From the NCBI GenBank assembly GCA_000436035.1, contig FR893275.1, positions 1 to 30,582 on the forward strand: 30,582 nucleotides of DNA, given 5' to 3'. Of the stretch, positions 17,195 to 24,835 are shown piece after piece. Each line of letters opens with the position of its first letter. The stretch's first letter is position 1. Both the position numbers and the translations under genes were made by a program. The DNA comes from Prevotella sp. CAG:732. GTDB taxonomy: Bacteria; Bacteroidota; Bacteroidia; Bacteroidales; Bacteroidaceae. The notes below the pieces were generated by a model, which was given only the letters and a program-made list of their open reading frames with translations, ran no database searches and was not told where the DNA came from.

Positions 17195-18398
17195 AGACCT
17201 TTGTTTCGTGAGCCTCAACGTTTCCCTTCCATTTGGAAGCCTTGCGAGCTATCATGCGATGTTGCCAAGCATCATAGACAGAATATTTGCCTGATAGTCC
17301 CAACTTCGTGAAATCAGCAGTCAGGGAGAGGTGCTTATCTGCCGTATTGAGGATTGCCACGGCATGAGAACCATCGGCAAGAGGGCGCACGAATATCTGA
17401 TGTGTGTCGGCATTCACCTTGCGCTCAGCAGCCTTTCCAAGTTGATCCTGGTTGATGGCAATCAGGTCACGATTGAGCAAGATACGGCGGTCTTCATCCG
17501 TAAGATGGCGCAAGTCATTGCTGAGGGCAAGCACGGAAGACAACATACACCACATACTCATCTGCGATTGATACTCCGTATAGGTGCATCCCGTTCCGCC
17601 CAAGTCACTCGACGGACCACCCTTTCCATTCAAACCAACCACCAGCATATCCATATCAGGCCACTGTCCCTTTCGAGCATAGGAAGCCAAAGGAGCCGTG
17701 ATATTGATGATGTCGATGATGCCTCTGGCACCAGGGTGAGTAGCTTTCCATATATCTCGCACGTCATAACTAGTGCGCCATAGTTGTCCACCCACCTCTT
17801 CGCACCATTCCTCGCACTGTCGCTGCCCCCATTCGCAGATGCCAAGCACAATATCTCGCCCTGACTTCTGGAGGGCTGATGCCATCGTGCGATAGCGCAA
17901 ACGAGCCGTGGCACTGTCTTCGGGTGCATTGCAATAGTCGTATTTCAGATAGTCGATGCCCCAAGAGGCGAAGGTGCGTGCATCCTGTTCCTCGAAACCA
18001 TAACTGGCAGTATAACCGCCACAAGTCAACTGAGCGGCATCGGAGTAGATTCCGAGTTTCAATCCCTTGGAGTGAACATAGTCGGCAAGGGCTTTGATGC
18101 CATGAGGAAACTTCTTGGGGTCGGGAATGATGTTGTTGTGGCAGTCACGTCCACCCTGCCATAGGTCATCGATGAAGATATACTTATAGCCAGCATCAGC
18201 CAGCCCACTCTCCACCATTGCATCCGCAGTCTCTCGGATGAGTTGGTCGGAAATATCTCCCTTGAACATATTCCAAGTCATCCACCCCATCGGCGGTGTG
18301 GGAGCGAGTTGATTACGAGGTGTTGAAACACTCTCTTCTGCATGGGCAAACAATGCCGAGAAGAAAAACACGATTGTCAAAATTTTAGATCTGTACAT
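17181..18398 (-). CDS. GH27 alpha-galactosidase, secreted
   Basis: A 405-residue protein with a signal peptide (1-20, ending AHAEE). The GH27 barrel starts with APTPPMGWMTWNMF and continues with YIFIDDLWQGGRD and GLKLGIYSDA. The nucleophile is Asp in YLKYDYCN and the acid/base Asp is in SYDVRDIW. CGGY and CNAPED include family cysteines. The C-terminal beta-sandwich (VAILNTADK to end) is present, so the enzyme looks complete. It removes terminal alpha-galactose from galacto-oligosaccharides or galactomannan. The promoter (TTG...TATTTTTG, 18441-18471) lies within the 3' end of the preceding XRE gene and is almost the same as that of the ATPase gene at 18901-20157. Confidence 0.92.
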   Translation of the reverse strand: MYRSKILTIVFFFSALFAHAEESVSTPRNQLAPTPPMGWMTWNMFKGDISDQLIRETADAMVESGLADAGYKYIFIDDLWQGGRDCHNNIIPDPKKFPHGIKALADYVHSKGLKLGIYSDAAQLTCGGYTASYGFEEQDARTFASWGIDYLKYDYCNAPEDSATARLRYRTMASALQKSGRDIVLGICEWGQRQCEEWCEEVGGQLWRTSYDVRDIWKATHPGARGIIDIINITAPLASYARKGQWPDMDMLVVGLNGKGGPSSDLGGTGCTYTEYQSQMSMWCMLSSVLALSNDLRHLTDEDRRILLNRDLIAINQDQLGKAAERKVNADTHQIFVRPLADGSHAVAILNTADKHLSLTADFTKLGLSGKYSVYDAWQHRMIARKASKWKGNVEAHETKVFILK

Positions 18399-18410
18399 AA
18401 GTTTAGGAAT

Positions 18411-18488
18411 AATTTCTGTGTCAAGACACGGTTTTGGTTACAAAAATACTATTTTTCCTTGACTCCTCCAAGACTTTTAAGGTTTTTA
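18411..18488 (-). repeat. Promoter repeat, copy A (drives GH27)
   Basis: About 78 bases resembling 20170-20249 at roughly 80% with two small indels. It contains a TTG -33 box (18469-18471), a 20-base gap and TATTTTTG (18441-18448), then the partial palindrome TGTCTTGACA just downstream of the likely start site. Its right half encodes the last codons of the XRE regulator. Confidence 0.7.
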
Positions 18489-18817
18489 TATGCTTTTTTC
18501 TTATTGGTATTCCTCTTGATTTGCAGCAATTCCTCCATCGTGGAGTATTTGGGTTCAGAGAAGATGTTCTTGATCTCGGCGGTATATCCCAAAGCCATGG
18601 CGATACCTATCAGATTCTTGAGTGAGATAAGTCCCTTCTGTTCAAATCGCACGATGTTGCTGACAGCCACGCCCGACTTATCCGCCACATCTTCACGTGT
18701 CAGATTCTTCTCGATACGCCGCTTTCTGAAATCACTTGCCATCTCCTTGGCAATCTCGTCCGGATTGTCATGGAGATAGTTTTCTAATATTGATAATATA
18801 TTGTTATTTTCCTGCAT
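18449..18817 (-). CDS. XRE-family HTH regulator (HipB-like, no HipA partner)
   Basis: A 122-residue protein starting at ATG 18817; a GTG at 18826 would add three residues. The helix-turn-helix lies in the middle: FRKRRIEKNLTREDVADKSG, then VAVSNIVRFEQKG. The C-terminal FSEPKYSTMEELLQIK and the basic KKKAYKNLK tail recall the antitoxin-like regulators that usually precede hipA kinase genes in Bacteroidota, though this rests on memory. No HipA follows: the next gene is GH27, 50 bases away. It may be an orphaned antitoxin or a dedicated regulator of its neighbours. It has its own promoter with both boxes (18858-18889). Confidence 0.8.
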   Translation of the reverse strand: MQENNNILSILENYLHDNPDEIAKEMASDFRKRRIEKNLTREDVADKSGVAVSNIVRFEQKGLISLKNLIGIAMALGYTAEIKNIFSEPKYSTMEELLQIKRNTNKKKAYKNLKSLGGVKEK

Positions 18818-18857
18818 ATTCACCAAGATATTGATAATATTTTATTCCTTACGGATG

Positions 18858-18889
18858 CAAAGATACTTTAGTTTGCTGAAAGATGCAAA
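18858..18889 (-). promoter_or_regulatory. Promoter of the XRE regulator gene
   Basis: On the minus strand TTTG (18886-18889) and TATCTTTG (18858-18865) are 20 bases apart, a full match to the Bacteroidota promoter layout. The leader is about 35 bases. Confidence 0.75.
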
Positions 18890-18900
18890 CAAAAAGTTGA

Positions 18901-20157
18901 CTATTTTCTAAAATCGCCACCCTTGCCCAGCAAGAAGTCGAAGAGGCTCAGCATTAGGATGCCATCGTCATTATAATTGGAGATGTATCTATCGCCTGCT
19001 ATGATAACCTTGCGGAAGCCATCGTTGACATTCAATAGCGAGGCTTGCTCTTGGTCCACCTTCTCCTTATCTGGCAAAGCATAAGCCGACTGGATATAGA
19101 GACGTTCATCGGCACGATTCACCACAAAGTCGATTTCGAAGGTGCGACGCTGGAGCTTGCCATTCGCATCTCGCTTAAAGTTTTCCACAGTGCCTACATC
19201 TACGCTATACCCTTGCTTGCGCAGCTCATTATACACCACATTCTCCATAATGTGTGTATATTCCACCTGACGGAAATCCAAGACGGCGTTTCTAATGCCC
19301 ACATCCTCAAAATAATACTTAGTACCCGTGCCGATGTACTTCCTGCCCTTCACGTCATAGCGAAGAGCCTCGCTGATAATGAAGGAATCCTGAAGATGCT
19401 CCAAATATCTTCCGATAGCTTTCACACCAAGTTCTATTCCTCCTACTGATTTGAATGTATTGGATATTCTCAACGTATTGGTACATGAACCTATCGTAGA
19501 TGCCAAGAGTCGAACCAACTCTCGCATACCCTCAGCATTTTTCAAATGATTGCGTTGCAAAACATCTTTCAGATAAACCGTCTCATATATCTCACGCAGA
19601 TAATTCTGCTTATCCTCGGGAGTTTCCAACTGCGCCACAGCTGGTAATCCACCATAGAGATAATAAGTCTCCAAGGCTTGACGCTTCTCGCCACCAACTC
19701 CTTCATAATACTCCGAGAAACTCAGTGGATGGATGCGAATCTCCCAACCACGACCACGAAACTCTGTAATCACATCCTTGGAGAGGAAACGAGCATTGGA
19801 ACCCGTAACATAAACCTCGGCATTATCCACATGAAGATAAGAATTCAATACATCCTCAAACTCTGGAACCATCTGCACCTCATCCAAGAGAATGTAATAT
19901 TTATCCTTATCCACAATCTTACTATCCACATATTCCAACAAAGCATCAGGATCACGTAGCTTCTTGTTACGGCGGTCTTCGAGATTAACTTGAATGACAT
20001 GGTTATCCGCAACACCTTTATCAAGCAGATACTTGCGAAAGATGTTGAACAAGAGAAAAGATTTACCACATCGACGGATGCCAGTAATAATCTTTATCAT
20101 CCCATTATCATCGGCAGAGATGAGTTGATTTAAATATGCTTTACGTTCAAAATACAT
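18901..20157 (-). CDS. AAA_14/DUF4143 ATP-binding protein, second family
   Basis: Start placed at MYFERKAYL (20157), the usual N-terminus of this family; the frame runs 11 codons further up (20190) but only into the promoter repeat. Walker A is TGIRRCGKS (residues 25-33) and Walker B is YYILLDEVQMV, then VYVTGSNARFL and IHPLSFSEYY, a strongly conserved DUF4143-protein block. The C-terminal part has the nuclease-like ERRTFEIDFV-type strand seen here as RRTFEIDFVVN. Such ATPases are abundant in gut Bacteroidota, with no settled function. It is not close kin of the other DUF4143 ATPase in this window (9715-10842). Its promoter lies in the repeat shared with GH27. Confidence 0.85.
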   Translation of the reverse strand: MYFERKAYLNQLISADDNGMIKIITGIRRCGKSFLLFNIFRKYLLDKGVADNHVIQVNLEDRRNKKLRDPDALLEYVDSKIVDKDKYYILLDEVQMVPEFEDVLNSYLHVDNAEVYVTGSNARFLSKDVITEFRGRGWEIRIHPLSFSEYYEGVGGEKRQALETYYLYGGLPAVAQLETPEDKQNYLREIYETVYLKDVLQRNHLKNAEGMRELVRLLASTIGSCTNTLRISNTFKSVGGIELGVKAIGRYLEHLQDSFIISEALRYDVKGRKYIGTGTKYYFEDVGIRNAVLDFRQVEYTHIMENVVYNELRKQGYSVDVGTVENFKRDANGKLQRRTFEIDFVVNRADERLYIQSAYALPDKEKVDQEQASLLNVNDGFRKVIIAGDRYISNYNDDGILMLSLFDFLLGKGGDFRK

Positions 20158-20169
20158 CGTTTTATGACA

Positions 20170-20249
20170 AATTTTTGTATCAAGACACAATTTTTGGTCA
20201 CAAAAGTACGATTTATTATTGAAATCTCCAAGGCTTTTTAAGGTTTTTA
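20170..20249 (-). repeat. Promoter repeat, copy B (drives the second ATPase)
   Basis: It matches 18411-18488. TTG (20229-20231), a 20-base gap and TACTTTTG (20201-20208) give a complete promoter, followed by the same GTGTCTTGA-type element. No gene overlaps this copy. Confidence 0.7.
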
Positions 20250-20282
20250 ATTATCTCATAAAAGAAAAAGAGCGAAAAACGA

Positions 20283-20368
20283 ACTGTTAACTGTTACACT
20301 GTTAACCAAAAATGTTCTCAAAGCTTCCAAATCTCAAAAAAAATGCACTTTTGGAAGTTTTGAGAACA
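20283..20368. repeat. CTGTTAA repeats and a 19-bp inverted repeat of unknown role
   Basis: Three CTGTTA units lie at 20284-20305. Then TGTTCTCAAAGCTTCCAAA (20313-20331) faces its complement ending at 20368 with one mismatch. It stands between two same-strand genes, upstream of the ATPase promoter. No clear T run follows, so a terminator role is uncertain. Confidence 0.45.
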
Positions 20369-20411
20369 AATACAAGGAACATAACATGTGTGGTAATCTC
20401 CCTATTCATTC

Positions 20412-20440
20412 AAAAGGGGACGCGATTGCTCGCATCCCCT
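20412..20440 (-). terminator. Terminator of the leucine-rich repeat gene
   Basis: GGGGACGCGA and TCGCATCCCC form a GC-rich stem with a 4-base loop, followed by TTTTG on the minus strand. It begins 29 bases after the stop at 20469. Confidence 0.8.
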
Positions 20441-20468
20441 AATATCATATTGCACCCATAGCCAAATG

Positions 20469-21473
20469 CTATTGGACAACAACTTTCTTCACACTGCCAT
20501 CGCTATATTTTACAATGTTCAAGCCTTTGGTTGGCACTTTCAATCGCTGACCATTCACGGAATAGCGAGAGATTTCCTTGACATCACTAGAGGTTGTGAC
20601 ATTATCAATACCTGTTACATCATACTCCTCTATATTATCAAATACACCCCAATTTGAAAGCCAATAATCATCATAAGTTCTTTTCGGAACATACAAGATA
20701 CAACTTTTAGTATTTACATTTTCAAAAATAGAAGCATTAATTGATAAAGGAGATTCCCAACTTACATATACGCTGGTCAAGCCGCTGCAACCCTCAAAAG
20801 CAGAATCACCTATCGAAGTGACACTGGAAGGAATCGTGACGCTAGTCAAGCCGCTGCAACCAGAAAAAGCACTCCAACCTATCGAAGTGACACTGGATGG
20901 AATCGTGACGCTAGTCAAGCCACTGCAACCAGAAAAAGCAGACGAACCTATCGAAGTGACACTGGAAGGAATCGTGACGCTAGTCAAGCCGCTGCAACCA
21001 GAAAAAGCATACTCACCTATCGACGTGACACTGGAAGGAAAGGTGACACTGGTCAAGCCACTGCAATTCTCAAAAGCATATTCACCTATAACATCGTCCG
21101 ATGTATAATAATCTGTATGTACATATGAAGTACTACGATAACGAGAATAATAATAATCTCCTCCCTTCACTATTTTAGCTTCCGAGAGATCCAAAGTCGC
21201 CATCTTTCCCGCAGTACCATTCCCATTAACGTCCTTCCCCGCCATTTCACGTATAAAACGAAGATCAGTGCCATTAATCTCACCTACAATCTTGAGATTG
21301 GTAAGTTTATATTTCTTTATAGAACCAATCTTATCTGGCAAAGTTCCAGCCTCATCCAACTTGACGGTGATTTGTCTTGTTATCAAATCGTCATCAGCTG
21401 CATGGATTGCCAAGCAACCCAATACCATAAACACAGCTGTCAAGAACAGCCCTTTCAAAGTAAATGTTCTCAT
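20469..21473 (-). CDS. BspA-type leucine-rich repeat (LRR_5) surface protein
   Basis: A 334-residue exported protein with a signal peptide (1-25, ending AIHA). The centre carries about five 23-residue BspA/TpLRR repeats of the form FSGCSGLTSVTIPSSVTSIG. The C-terminus has YSVNGQRLKVPTKGLNIV and a basic end, the Prevotella tail thought to act as a secretion or sorting signal. Proteins of this type bind host or bacterial surface partners; the ligand here is unknown. The repeats are nearly identical at DNA level with an exact 69-base period. The gene begins 19 bases after the stop of the HEPN-like gene, so it may share a transcript with it. Confidence 0.88.
   Translation of the reverse strand: MRTFTLKGLFLTAVFMVLGCLAIHAADDDLITRQITVKLDEAGTLPDKIGSIKKYKLTNLKIVGEINGTDLRFIREMAGKDVNGNGTAGKMATLDLSEAKIVKGGDYYYSRYRSTSYVHTDYYTSDDVIGEYAFENCSGLTSVTFPSSVTSIGEYAFSGCSGLTSVTIPSSVTSIGSSAFSGCSGLTSVTIPSSVTSIGWSAFSGCSGLTSVTIPSSVTSIGDSAFEGCSGLTSVYVSWESPLSINASIFENVNTKSCILYVPKRTYDDYWLSNWGVFDNIEEYDVTGIDNVTTSSDVKEISRYSVNGQRLKVPTKGLNIVKYSDGSVKKVVVQ
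20742..21090 (-). repeat. 69-bp tandem repeats inside the LRR gene
   Basis: The marker TATCGAAGTG (or TATCGACGTG) recurs at 20811, 20880, 20949 and 21018, exactly 69 bases apart, with degenerate units on both sides. Each unit encodes one 23-residue leucine-rich repeat. Confidence 0.9.
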
Positions 21474-21492
21474 AAATTATCTCTTTTAATTA

Positions 21493-21894
21493 TTATTCTT
21501 TTGTTGCTAATATTGCAGTAATAAGCTTTTTAAAATCTGTTCTTTTTACTTTTCCACAAATCTGACATTTAGGATTCATCTGTGAATTTATGACATAATA
21601 ATCACCTTCACGCTCAATACAAGCATGAGCAAAGCTATGGCGCAAATGCTTAAGCAACGGCGCACAAACCTCTTTTCCTTTATAACACAGAGTATTTGTT
21701 TTTTCCGGAAACACCAGTTTTATTTTATTTTTACCTGTATCATGAATCAAAGAAACTTTGTTTTTAATCCCAAGTGGCACTTTCTTATAGAAATAACCCT
21801 TATGATTACCCATCCCCTCTCTTTCATATTGATACAGAACATCATAGAAAAGCTTGAGGTCCTCAGGCTTCAATGAAGTACTAAATAGTCCCAT
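21493..21894 (-). CDS. Small HEPN-like protein (R-x4-H motif), hypothetical
   Basis: The start is placed at MGLFSTSL (ATG 21894); an upstream TTG at 21900 is less likely. The 133-residue product is not firmly recognised. LLKHLRHSFAHACIE contains R-x4-H in a helical setting, the active-site signature of HEPN domains (usually RNxxxH), and the following strand, then KRTDFKKLITAI, fits the end of a small HEPN fold. HEPN proteins are often RNases in toxin-antitoxin or phage defence. A CQIC pair could bind zinc. It lies 11 bases after the zinc-ribbon gene, forming a two-gene unit. The HEPN call is an inference from one motif. Confidence 0.6.
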   Translation of the reverse strand: MGLFSTSLKPEDLKLFYDVLYQYEREGMGNHKGYFYKKVPLGIKNKVSLIHDTGKNKIKLVFPEKTNTLCYKGKEVCAPLLKHLRHSFAHACIEREGDYYVINSQMNPKCQICGKVKRTDFKKLITAILATKE

Positions 21895-21905
21895 ATACAA
21901 AAAGC

Positions 21906-22106
21906 TTATTGATTTTTATTACGCTCTGCGATGATTTTGTTGTATTCCTCTTTAGTAAAGTCTTGCCCACACTGTGTGCAAACATAATCACCAGTTTTCT
22001 CCTGTACATAGCCCCACCCCAAATGAGTTTCTTTCTCAAAATTAGGATGCGAACAAGGTTTGTTTCCCCATTGTTTACGAAGTTCTTCCGCTTTAGAATA
22101 GTCCAT
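21906..22106 (-). CDS. Small zinc-ribbon protein
   Basis: The start at MDYSKAEELRKQW (ATG 22106) is preceded by AAGGAAA, one of the few plausible Shine-Dalgarno sequences here. The 66-residue protein has CSH...CTQC, a short zinc-ribbon pattern: PCSHPNFEKE, then GDYVCTQCGQDFTKEEY. It is soluble, with no further domain. Zinc ribbons of this size often bind nucleic acid or a protein partner. It precedes the HEPN-like gene by 11 bases, so it could be its antitoxin or cofactor, which is speculative. No TAnnTTTG box was found upstream. Confidence 0.6.
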   Translation of the reverse strand: MDYSKAEELRKQWGNKPCSHPNFEKETHLGWGYVQEKTGDYVCTQCGQDFTKEEYNKIIAERNKNQ

Positions 22107-22162
22107 ATTATTTCCTTTCTTAACCAACCCAATCACCCAAGGCTAGCGGCTAATAAAAAAAG

Positions 22163-22198
22163 AAAGCGTGGGATCTCCTCGTTACTCGTCCCACGTTC
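22163..22198 (-). terminator. Hairpin with T-rich tail (possible terminator or attenuator)
   Basis: CGTGGGA (22167-22173) and TCCCACG (22189-22195) form a stem extended by two more pairs; on the minus strand TTTCTTTTTTTATT follows. It lies upstream of the zinc-ribbon gene, so it would act in that gene's leader or stop transcripts from further right. Between here and 22340 nothing else is recognisable. Confidence 0.45.
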
Positions 22199-22339
22199 TG
22201 AGGCCTTCGCATTGCCCAATCTAGTTGAACGAGCAACGTCAAATCTCATGCAACAATCAAAATGATAAGAAATCGCGCGTAAATACCAATATATACAGCA
22301 TATAGCAAGTATTTAATAAAGTATGTATTTTGTTATTTG

Positions 22340-22510
22340 TTTGTTACTTTGCCATTTAATTTTATTATTTATCATAGTTAATGGTTCGTAATTGGTTCTT
22401 ATTTTGGGTAACAAATCCAATTATTTTTCGTATCTTTGCACCGCGAGTAACAAATCTCGCAAAATGACAATAAGTAGAATAAATAACAAAGTAACATGAG
22501 AAGTAACAAT
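22340..22510. repeat. (G/A)TAACAA repeats in front of the integrase (candidate arm sites)
   Basis: Copies are GTAACAAA on the minus strand at 22340-22347, GTAACAAATC at 22408-22417 and again at 22447-22456, ATAACAAA at 22483-22490, GTAACATG at 22491-22498 and GTAACAAT at 22503-22510. The copy at 22447 sits in the loop of a perfect hairpin GCGAG...CTCGC (22443-22460). Tyrosine integrases with arm domains bind such repeats beside the core site. Confidence 0.5.
22431..22438 (+). promoter_or_regulatory. -7 box of the integrase gene
   Basis: TATCTTTG followed by CA on the plus strand, 58 bases before the ATG at 22496. The only TTG upstream is 24 bases away, so a -33 box is weak. The box lies between two GTAACAAATC repeats, so integrase binding could repress it. 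Confidence 0.55.
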
Positions 22511-24709
22511 GAACCTGTGCGCATACGCTACAAGGATTTGGCGAATGGCACAAAGTCGATTTATCTCGACACTTACAAAAGTGGAAAGAGGTCGTATGAG
22601 TTCTTGAAGCTTTATCTGCTTCCCGAGGACGATGACAAGGCTAAGGCAGTCAATGCCGAGACCTTGCAGAAGGCAGAAGCTATCAAGAACCAACGAGTGC
22701 AAGAAATCCTGTCGGGAAAGTTGGAAACAGTGAAGGCTTCCTTGGAGCATCCTGCTTCTACAACAACTTCAAGCAAGAAGACCGCACGTTTAAGTAAGAA
22801 GAAAAAAGTCGGCAGTGATAAAACTGGCAAAAGTGTCAAGGGAAAGGAAAGTGAGGTAAACGAAGTCGTTGGAGCCGTTTCTGGCAGAGAAGGACACCAA
22901 TGGAAGTTTATTGACGATGACGGTGAGGACAGAGCCATAGATGGAACAATCAAAAAACATAGAGGCAGACCCAACAAGCGTGAAGCTGTCACTCTTCGTT
23001 TCAAGGACCTTGCCAACGGCAGTAAGTCGCTCTACTTCGACATATATTATAATGGTGAGCGCAAGTACGAGTTTCTGAAGCTCTATATCAACCCAGAGAT
23101 TACCGAGGCTGACAAGCAGAATAATGCCTTGGTCATGGAAACCGCAGAGCGTCTGAAAGAACGCAAGATGCGAGAGGTTGTCAATGGAGAGACTTTCACG
23201 GATCCTTCTGACGAGCTGAACCAAGTGGAGAAAGTTGAGGAATACACCAGTTCTGTGATAGTCCGTAGTCGCAAGATGCGCAATGGAGACCGTTCCCTCT
23301 TCCTTGATATATATTATGGTAAGGGACAACGTGCCTATGAGTCAGTTGGTCTTTACCTTCGTAAGGATGACAGCGAGGATAAACACAAGGAAATCTGGAA
23401 AGAAGCTGAGAAAAAGGCCAAGGAACGCATGAAGGCATTGAAGGACGGAACCTTTGAGAAGCGTGTCGGCAGAAGAGGCTACAAGCCGCATGGAGAAGAT
23501 CCAGATGCCAACGTGGACAAATACAAGGAGTATCTTGCCACTAAGAAGGTGAAGACAGAGATTGCCGTTGCAGAGACTGAGCGCAAGAGAAATTCCAAGA
23601 CCAAGGAGCCTGTGAGAATCCGCTTCAAGGAACTTGCCAACGGCAACAAGTCGGTCTATCTATCCATCAATGTCAACGGTCGCCGTACCTATGATTATCT
23701 GCGCCTTTATCTCATACCAGAGGTTGACGCAGCTGCCAGGGAGCAGAACAAGCAGACAATGCAAGCAGTCTATGCTATCAAGGCACAACGCATCATGAGC
23801 ATCACTAACGGTATCGCAGGGCTCAAAGACAAGTCAAGAATCAAAATGCGACTTGTGGATTGGTTGGAGATATTCCGTGACGCACAAGTGGAGCGAGGAA
23901 GACAATCTGCCCGAAACTGGGTGAACAGCGTGCTGAATGCAGTGAGAGAACACTCGCCAAATGTGACACTCGCAGAGATGACCAAGGAATACTGCAATGG
24001 TTTCATGGTGTTCTTGTTGAACGACTATATCACCTACAAGCACACCCATCCGTCCAAGTCCACGGTGATGAACTATCTCAAATGCCTCAAAGCAGCCTTC
24101 AACATGGCTATTGAGGAAGAGATAATGGACGACAATCCCGTATTGCGTCTTCGCATGGATGTTCTGAAAGGTGGCGGCACCAAGCGAGAGTACCTGACCG
24201 TTGACGAGGTGAAGAGACTGATTGACACCCCTTGCAAGCGTGAGGATATCAAGGCGGCGTTTCTGTTTTCATGCTTCTGCGGACTCCGTATCAGTGACGT
24301 GAAGAGTTTGAAGTGGAAGAACATCATCACCGAGGGTGACAAGACACGAGTTGAGATATTGCAGTACAAGACCAAGCAGCCTCTCTATCTTCCTCTCAAC
24401 AAGCAAGCCCTTCGTTGGATGCCTGAGCGTGGATCTGCAAGTGACGAGGACAATGTGTTTCCAACACTGCCAAGCAAGAACTACGACTGCATCCCGGAAT
24501 GGAGCCGTGCGGCAGGTATCAGCAAGCATGTAACCTACCATGTCTCAAGGCACACGTTCGCCACGATGGAGCTGACCATGGGCGCAGACCTATACACTAC
24601 AAGCAAACTTCTCGGTCATACGGAGGTGCGCACGACACAAATTTACGCAAAAATCATCAACAAGAAAAAGGACGAGGCTGTTTCTCTGTTGGACAGTGCG
24701 TTCGAATAA
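22496..24709 (+). CDS. Tyrosine site-specific integrase with four N-terminal arm-type DNA-binding repeats
   Basis: A 737-residue recombinase, far longer than the usual 400-450. The C-terminal catalytic domain is complete: R598 in CGLRISD, K625 in QYKTKQ, H682 and R685 in YHVSRH, H708 in LLGH and Y717 in QIYAKI. A core-binding SAM-like domain covers about 450-555. The N-terminal 440 residues hold four copies of the Arm-DNA-bind module (about 6-74, 163-232, 252-320, 371-441), each of the form VRIR.K.LANG.KS.YL...G...Y..L.LYL.PE, joined by basic or acidic linkers. It integrates and excises the surrounding element. The copies differ strongly at DNA level, so the multiplication is old. Copy 3 is the most divergent (RSRKMRNGDRSLFL). 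Confidence 0.93.
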   Translation: MRSNNEPVRIRYKDLANGTKSIYLDTYKSGKRSYEFLKLYLLPEDDDKAKAVNAETLQKAEAIKNQRVQEILSGKLETVKASLEHPASTTTSSKKTARLSKKKKVGSDKTGKSVKGKESEVNEVVGAVSGREGHQWKFIDDDGEDRAIDGTIKKHRGRPNKREAVTLRFKDLANGSKSLYFDIYYNGERKYEFLKLYINPEITEADKQNNALVMETAERLKERKMREVVNGETFTDPSDELNQVEKVEEYTSSVIVRSRKMRNGDRSLFLDIYYGKGQRAYESVGLYLRKDDSEDKHKEIWKEAEKKAKERMKALKDGTFEKRVGRRGYKPHGEDPDANVDKYKEYLATKKVKTEIAVAETERKRNSKTKEPVRIRFKELANGNKSVYLSINVNGRRTYDYLRLYLIPEVDAAAREQNKQTMQAVYAIKAQRIMSITNGIAGLKDKSRIKMRLVDWLEIFRDAQVERGRQSARNWVNSVLNAVREHSPNVTLAEMTKEYCNGFMVFLLNDYITYKHTHPSKSTVMNYLKCLKAAFNMAIEEEIMDDNPVLRLRMDVLKGGGTKREYLTVDEVKRLIDTPCKREDIKAAFLFSCFCGLRISDVKSLKWKNIITEGDKTRVEILQYKTKQPLYLPLNKQALRWMPERGSASDEDNVFPTLPSKNYDCIPEWSRAAGISKHVTYHVSRHTFATMELTMGADLYTTSKLLGHTEVRTTQIYAKIINKKKDEAVSLLDSAFE

Positions 24710-24714
24710 TAAAA

Positions 24715-24789
24715 ATGGAACATAATAATACATCAAACAACCAAGGACGAGAAGACTCCTCGTTCTCTCTTTTTACCCCAATGCAATGA
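24715..24789 (+). other. Short ATG-started reading frame, probable 5' part of the next gene
   Basis: ATG at 24715 begins MEHNNTSNNQGREDSS FSLF TPMQ and stops at TGA 24787-24789. The next gene's frame is open over this same stretch, offset by +1, but has no ATG. It reads QCNECTFANGVGGICGTNK just before the usable TTG at 24836. A single extra base in the T5 or C4 run (24768-24780) would join the two. Confidence 0.4.
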
Positions 24790-24835
24790 ATGCACCTTCG
24801 CTAACGGTGTAGGTGGCATTTGTGGTACCAACAAA

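Noticed and set aside
20810..21090. Regular repeats resembling a CRISPR array
   Set aside because: The 69-base units are continuous coding repeats of a leucine-rich protein, with no unique spacers between short repeats and no cas genes.
21881..22132. Alternative 83-codon frame on the minus strand
   Set aside because: It overlaps the zinc-ribbon gene in another frame and breaks up its CxH...CxxC pattern; the zinc-ribbon frame has a Shine-Dalgarno-like AAGGAAA.
22140..22340. tRNA gene as the integration target
   Set aside because: GTTCAACTA on the minus strand looks faintly like a T-loop, but no acceptor stem or anticodon arm can be folded around it.
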